Origin: Vescimonas fastidiosa
Lineage (GTDB): Bacteria; Bacillota; Clostridia; Oscillospirales; Oscillospiraceae
Reading direction: 5' to 3'
DNA length: 64,000 bases
Assembly: GCF_018326305.1 (NCBI RefSeq)
Contig: NZ_AP023417.1
Span: 1-64,000, forward strand
The notes below the pieces were generated by a model. The model was not told the origin of the DNA and searched no databases. It was given only the letters and a program-made list of their open reading frames with translations. Shown here in pieces: positions 59,805 to 64,000 of this stretch (positions are counted from its first letter, which is position 1; each line of letters starts with the position of its first letter). The position numbers and the translations under genes are program-made.

Positions 59805-62800
59805 ATGAAGTATACACCCTCGACAGAATCGATCCCCCAGAGCAGTCGCAGAGCAGTTAACGAAAAGCTCCTGTACCTGATCGACAACAACTGCTGCGAA
59901 GCGTATGGTATCACGAAGCAGGATGTTTTTCAGGGTTATACAGGGGATGGGGGCCTGCACGGGCTTTCCCGGAAGAACTATCGGAGCTACCATACATACA
60001 GTGAGGCAAAAAAGGAACTGGAAAACGGCCAGTTCTTTACACCGCCCGCCTTGTGTCAGTTCGTGGCGGATTGCCTTTGTCTGGAGGAGGACGATCTGGT
60101 AGCGGACCTCACCTGTGGGATGGGGAACTTCTTCAACGTAATGCCGGTGGAAGCCAATGTCTATGGCTGTGAATTGGACACCAAGGCATTCAAGGTGGCG
60201 TCATATCTTTATCCGGAGGCCAATCTGGTTAATAAGGATATTCGCAATTATATGCCGCAGGTACGCTTTGATTATGTGGTAGGCAACCCGCCCTTCAACC
60301 TGCAATGGATGGCTGAGAATGGAAAGGAGTATCTATCGCAGCTCTACTATTGCTTGAAGGCTGCCCAATTCTTGAAGCCACTGGGAATCCTGGCTTTGAT
60401 CGTACCCAACTCATTTCTGGCCGACTCGTTTTCGGACAGCTCAATGATTCGGAAGATGGAGGCACAATTCCGGTTTCTTGGTCAGATCCTGTTGCCGGAT
60501 GATACCTTTGCGCAGATGGGTGTTTCGCACTTCCCAATAAAGCTGCAGTTCTGGCAGAAGAAGGGCGTGGATTCCGAAACACCGGCTCGCTATCGCACAG
60601 GAATGGATAACGATCTTTCCGGCGGTATCTATGCTGGTGCAGCACAAGCGATCCACATGTCGCTGCTGCAAATGCCAAAGGCCATGCTGAAGGAAAATCG
60701 CGCCAAGATCCTGCGGGAACTGGCAAAGGAGCGTCAAACCTCTGCATCGTTTACTTATACGGTAGAGAAGATGCTGTACCAAATCAGGATACATCCGTCC
60801 CTGAAGGATCGGTATGCCCAATGCTGCGCGTATCTGCATCGGTTCTATACGGAGACACAGCCGCCAGAGATGCGATATGAGGAATGGTGCAAACGGCGGT
60901 TGACCGAGGCGAAGGTACTGCATTATCTTCGTCAGACACTCAGACGTCAGAACCGGCAGCCGGAACGTGATGAGATCCACCTTGTCAAGCGGGATTATTC
61001 ATTCGCCTATAAAGGGTATAGTGCTGTAGTGCGACGCCGCATGAGCGAAGAGCTGCGCCAACCTATCCCGGTCTGTGAAGCAGTGCTGCGCGGTGAAACA
61101 CTCCCTGGTTACGAACGGCTGCTGCGTAAAAAGCGGCATGAATACCTGATCCAGAGCCAGCCTTTTCAGGAAATGACCCCGGACACGGGAATTGGGAAAT
61201 GGTTGGATGATTTCTGGTTATGGGATGCCGAGAACGAGGAGGAGATCCTGCTGAACGATACCCAACTCCACGACCTGAATCTTGCTCTGCAAAAGCGTTA
61301 TACGCTGCTGCAATGGGAACAGGGTTCCGGTAAGACACTGGCTGGCATTGCCTATGGGAAATACCGCATGGACAGACAAGGGTATCGTAACACCTGGGTC
61401 ATTTCATCGGCCATCTCTATCCGCAATAACTGGAATGTGGTGCTGCCCAACTATGACGTGTCGTATGTGTTCGTGGAACGGCTGAGGGATCTGGAGCGGA
61501 TCAAGCCCGGCGACTTTGTGCTGATGACCTTTAATGCGCTGTGCAAGTATCGCAGGCAGATCAAAAAATGGCTGAAGATCCATAGCCGCAAGACCTGTCT
61601 TGTACTGGATGAAAGCGATGAGATATGCAATCCGTACAGCAGCCGTGCCAAGGCGGTGCTGTCCTGCTTCAGACGATGCCAATCAAAGCTGCTGACCACA
61701 GGAACCAGTACCCGGAACAACATCTCTGAGTTCGCACCGCAGATGGAATTACTTTATAACAATTCCATCAATATGCTATCCTGCTGCCACACCATCTATC
61801 ACTATGATAAGGACGGCACGGCGACACGAGAGACTAACCCGTGGTACGGTCAACCGATCCCGGCCTATCGTCGTGGGTACACGCTGTTTGCCAATTCACA
61901 TCTGCCGGAGAAGATCACCGTATTTGGTGTCGGACAGCGCACACAGGACATCTACAATGCAGATATTCTGCGTGATATCCTCGCCAAGACAGTAATCACC
62001 CGTACCTTTGAGGAGGTCACCGGGAAGGACATCAAACGTATCCATCAGGAGCCCATTCCGTTTTCAGCAGAGGAGAAGGCTGTATGGGTACAGGCGGTCA
62101 AGGAGTTCCATACCATGCGCCAGAAATATTTCACCTCAACGAAAAACGCGAGGAAAGATGCTATGCTGCGGATCATCCAGCAGATCACGCTTTTGCTGCG
62201 GATCAGTGCCGCGCCCAATACGGTTTCGGAGTATAGCGGCGAGCTTCCCGGGAAGCTGCGGAGAACGATCCAGCTTACCGGCAGCTGGGCAGAAGAGATC
62301 GTGGCCATAGGCGTCCGCCATACCGTGGTGCTGGACGCCTATGCGGCAGCCCTGCGGGAAGCGTTTCCCAACCGGCCACTTTTCATTGTGACCGGCGCGA
62401 CGACTACCTTTGCAAAACGCAGGGCATTACGGCAAACACTCCGCGAGAGCGGAAACGGCATCCTGCTGTGTACGCAGCAGAGCTTGCCCAGCTCAGTCAA
62501 CTTCGAGTTCGTCAACAAAGTCATCATCCCGGAGCTGCACTATAACAACTCCCGCATGAGCCAGTTTTACATGCGCTTCATCCGCTTTAATTCCGTTGAC
62601 TGGAAGGACATCTATTTCCTGACCTATGCACAGAGCATTGAGTCCAACCTGATGCAGATGATATTGGCAAAAGAGAAGCTCAATCTCTTCATGAAGGGCG
62701 ACGAAACAGATATGGATGATATTTACGAACGATTTGGAGTGGACTACGATCTCACATCGTTGCTGTTATACCGCGACATAGATGAAGACGGCCGTTTCAG

Positions 62801-62831
62801 CATTCGCTGGGGCGAACAGGAAATTGCGTAA
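59805..62831 (+). CDS. N6-adenine DNA methylase fused to an SNF2/DEAD-type helicase
   Basis: 1008 aa. N-terminal methylase: QFFTP (76-80), SAM motif DLTCGMGNFF (101-110) and catalytic NPPF (161-164), the order of gamma-type N6-adenine methylases. The middle holds a helical region that could recognise the target. From about 480 a helicase follows: Walker A EQGSGKT (505-511), a VLDESDE Walker B (600-606) and a late SQFYMRFIRFNS segment resembling motif VI. Such fusions occur in phage anti-restriction proteins (DarB type) and in some restriction systems; no nuclease motif is seen, so protection of incoming ICE DNA is the favoured reading. Confidence 0.8.
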   Translation: MKYTPSTESIPQSSRRAVNEKLLYLIDNNCCEAYGITKQDVFQGYTGDGGLHGLSRKNYRSYHTYSEAKKELENGQFFTPPALCQFVADCLCLEEDDLVADLTCGMGNFFNVMPVEANVYGCELDTKAFKVASYLYPEANLVNKDIRNYMPQVRFDYVVGNPPFNLQWMAENGKEYLSQLYYCLKAAQFLKPLGILALIVPNSFLADSFSDSSMIRKMEAQFRFLGQILLPDDTFAQMGVSHFPIKLQFWQKKGVDSETPARYRTGMDNDLSGGIYAGAAQAIHMSLLQMPKAMLKENRAKILRELAKERQTSASFTYTVEKMLYQIRIHPSLKDRYAQCCAYLHRFYTETQPPEMRYEEWCKRRLTEAKVLHYLRQTLRRQNRQPERDEIHLVKRDYSFAYKGYSAVVRRRMSEELRQPIPVCEAVLRGETLPGYERLLRKKRHEYLIQSQPFQEMTPDTGIGKWLDDFWLWDAENEEEILLNDTQLHDLNLALQKRYTLLQWEQGSGKTLAGIAYGKYRMDRQGYRNTWVISSAISIRNNWNVVLPNYDVSYVFVERLRDLERIKPGDFVLMTFNALCKYRRQIKKWLKIHSRKTCLVLDESDEICNPYSSRAKAVLSCFRRCQSKLLTTGTSTRNNISEFAPQMELLYNNSINMLSCCHTIYHYDKDGTATRETNPWYGQPIPAYRRGYTLFANSHLPEKITVFGVGQRTQDIYNADILRDILAKTVITRTFEEVTGKDIKRIHQEPIPFSAEEKAVWVQAVKEFHTMRQKYFTSTKNARKDAMLRIIQQITLLLRISAAPNTVSEYSGELPGKLRRTIQLTGSWAEEIVAIGVRHTVVLDAYAAALREAFPNRPLFIVTGATTTFAKRRALRQTLRESGNGILLCTQQSLPSSVNFEFVNKVIIPELHYNNSRMSQFYMRFIRFNSVDWKDIYFLTYAQSIESNLMQMILAKEKLNLFMKGDETDMDDIYERFGVDYDLTSLLLYRDIDEDGRFSIRWGEQEIA

Positions 62832-62879
62832 AGGAGATATCGAGCATTGAGGTAAAGAGAAACCAAGGCGGAACGGTTC

Positions 62880-63068
62880 GTGCGTGTGGCTGAACAGCGC
62901 ACACAACGAGCCGTAGACGCTATCCATTCGCTTTCTAATTGTGCAAGCCGTGTGTGTTACGATTACACGCCGGAACAGGTAGAACAGATCATAGCGGCAC
63001 TGGAGGCGGAAGTAAGACGCCTGCAGAGTGCATTTACGGGCGAAAACCGCTTTACACTGCGCCCATGA
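62880..63068 (+). CDS. Small helical hypothetical ICE protein
   Basis: 62 aa, GTG 62880. The family-like core QRAVDAIHSLSNCASRVCYDYTPEQVEQIIAALEAEV is one helical hairpin. The ribosome site is weak, and the open frame extends to AGA at 62856 (RETKAERF) without ATG, GTG or TTG there, so the start may be wrong or non-standard. Confidence 0.6.
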   Translation: MRVAEQRTQRAVDAIHSLSNCASRVCYDYTPEQVEQIIAALEAEVRRLQSAFTGENRFTLRP

Positions 63069-63072
63069 GTCA

Positions 63073-63099
63073 GAGGCCCCGGATGATTTCCGGGGCCTC
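63073..63099 (+). terminator. Hairpin after the small helical gene
   Basis: GAGGCCCCGG and CCGGGGCCTC pair perfectly around ATGATTT. No U-tract follows. Confidence 0.6.
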
Positions 63100-63126
63100 A
63101 AATATAAGTCAATAAGGAGTATAAAC

Positions 63127-63693
63127 ATGAAAAGAGAATCTGCCCCGCAGGAGTATACCTGTCGGAATTGCCCGGAACGGTATTACCATGCGATCCCCGC
63201 TCCCCAGAAGTCAAAGGGACTCATGATGCACTTTGGCGAAAGCTATTGCACCCTGCCGAAGAGAGCCAGACATCTTAAAAGCCGTGATCTGAACAGACGG
63301 GCACCGGAATGGTGCCCGAAGCGGAAAGTGCCGAACACGCTGCGGATCTACTATTACCGCAGCTCGGAAACGTATATGTTGGACAATGTGCTGCATCAGG
63401 GCTTTGCATTCACACCGCTGCCCACGGCAAGCCGCTATGCAATGGCATATGAGGGAACTTCCTCGCTCTCCCCGCGGGAGTTTTGGCTAAAGCTGCTCAC
63501 ACAGAAGGATACGGAGCTGTTAGGCATAGAGGTCAAAGCCAAGTCCGTAGTAGAGATAGACGATGGGCTTGCCCCGTGCTTTTTCTTCAAAACGGAAGAA
63601 GGCTATACGCGCTGTCAGTGCTTCGATGCTGATCGCGCACGCACCAACTGCATGGAAGGCTGGGAGGAATATAATCAGGAGGACATAAAATGA
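63127..63693 (+). CDS. Hypothetical ICE protein with N-terminal Cys cluster
   Basis: 188 aa from ATG 63127 (AAGGAG upstream). TCRNCPERYYH and YCTLPKRAR with WCPKRKV give a possible zinc site in the first 65 residues. A conserved-looking alpha/beta body follows (LLGIEVKAKSVVEIDDG). Unknown function; overlaps the next gene by 4 nt (ATGA). Confidence 0.6.
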   Translation: MKRESAPQEYTCRNCPERYYHAIPAPQKSKGLMMHFGESYCTLPKRARHLKSRDLNRRAPEWCPKRKVPNTLRIYYYRSSETYMLDNVLHQGFAFTPLPTASRYAMAYEGTSSLSPREFWLKLLTQKDTELLGIEVKAKSVVEIDDGLAPCFFFKTEEGYTRCQCFDADRARTNCMEGWEEYNQEDIK

Positions 63694-64000
63694 TCATCAA
63701 CCAAGAGGGTATGCGCTATACATACAACGGCATGACCTACACTGTCGGTGCCGCTGTCATGGCAACAGAGGCAAGTGAATATCGTGGACTTTATGGCACC
63801 ATCACGGAGATCCGTGATGGATCTGACCGAGAGACAGAGAACGATACGCCTGACATCTATTGCTGTTTTGAACCACCTCTGTTTCAAGAAGAGATCCAAG
63901 AGCTGGAGCAACGCTTCACAAAACTATATCAATCGCCTAAGAAGCTCGATGAGATCACACTGGATATGGTTATCATGGCACCAGAGATGGTTCGGGTGAT
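63690..64000 (+). CDS. Hypothetical ICE protein, cut by the window edge
   Basis: At least 103 codons, open at 64000. ATG 63690 follows AGGAGG. It reads MIINQEGMRYTYNGMTYTVG, TITEIRDGSDRETEN and DIYCCFEPPLFQEEIQEL. The beta-rich start suggests a small surface-like fold. No family is recognised. Confidence 0.6.
   Translation, partial: MIINQEGMRYTYNGMTYTVGAAVMATEASEYRGLYGTITEIRDGSDRETENDTPDIYCCFEPPLFQEEIQELEQRFTKLYQSPKKLDEITLDMVIMAPEMVRV

Overview
The window looks like a GC-rich gut Clostridia chromosome (Oscillospiraceae or a relative such as the Flavonifractor/Lawsonibacter group; inferred from gene content and strong GGAGG ribosome sites, not from a marker gene). It has two parts: about 27.3 kb of ordinary chromosome, then an integrative conjugative element (ICE) that starts near 27.35-27.8 kb and runs off the right edge. 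No integrase, relaxase or tRNA gene is visible, so the element's right end and probably its recombination genes lie beyond 64000.

Chromosome. On the minus strand are a selenium trio (selD, yedF, a DUF3343 gene), prfB without the usual programmed frameshift, and a small membrane protein. Then come a P-loop nucleoside kinase, a sigma/RsgI-like anti-sigma pair, a membrane 4Fe-4S protein and a YeiH-type exporter behind a 20-bp perfect inverted repeat. A lipoate cluster follows (lplA, a free-standing lipoyl carrier, lipA, a second lplA), then larA with an aminotransferase and an amino-acid ABC transporter, a lipoprotein, a MerR regulator with a methyltransferase-like C-terminus facing a sodium symporter and an ornithine-cyclodeaminase-family gene, and purA and purB. 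Intergenic spaces carry at least two families of dispersed hairpin repeats.

ICE. The left border (27.1-27.8 kb) is A/T-rich and carries short direct repeats of the kind recombinases bind. A two-gene winged-helix operon comes first, then a cargo site holding an IS200/IS605-like remnant and, on the opposite strand, a gene whose C-terminus resembles a diadenylate cyclase domain. The transfer operon (31.9-43.9 kb) encodes VirB2-, VirB6-, VirB4- and VirD4-like proteins, a C39 peptidase, accessory proteins and an S1-domain protein. Next is a sortase-pilus module (lipoprotein, thioester-type adhesin, YPKN/LPKTG pilin, two sortases), interrupted downstream by an opposite-strand DUF4143 ATPase and a sortase remnant. 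From 51.5 kb onward is a replication/maintenance module: zinc-finger protein, sigma factor, SSB, DUF932, Cys-rich protein, a second sigma-like factor, DUF4942, a DNA methylase-helicase fusion and small proteins.

Regulation. Two nearly identical extended -10 promoters start the transfer and pilus operons, each followed within about 40 nt by a hairpin. Terminator-like hairpins recur through the ICE, including inside the first codons of two genes. Together with two ICE-encoded sigma-like factors this suggests that the element controls its own transcription by attenuation or antitermination.
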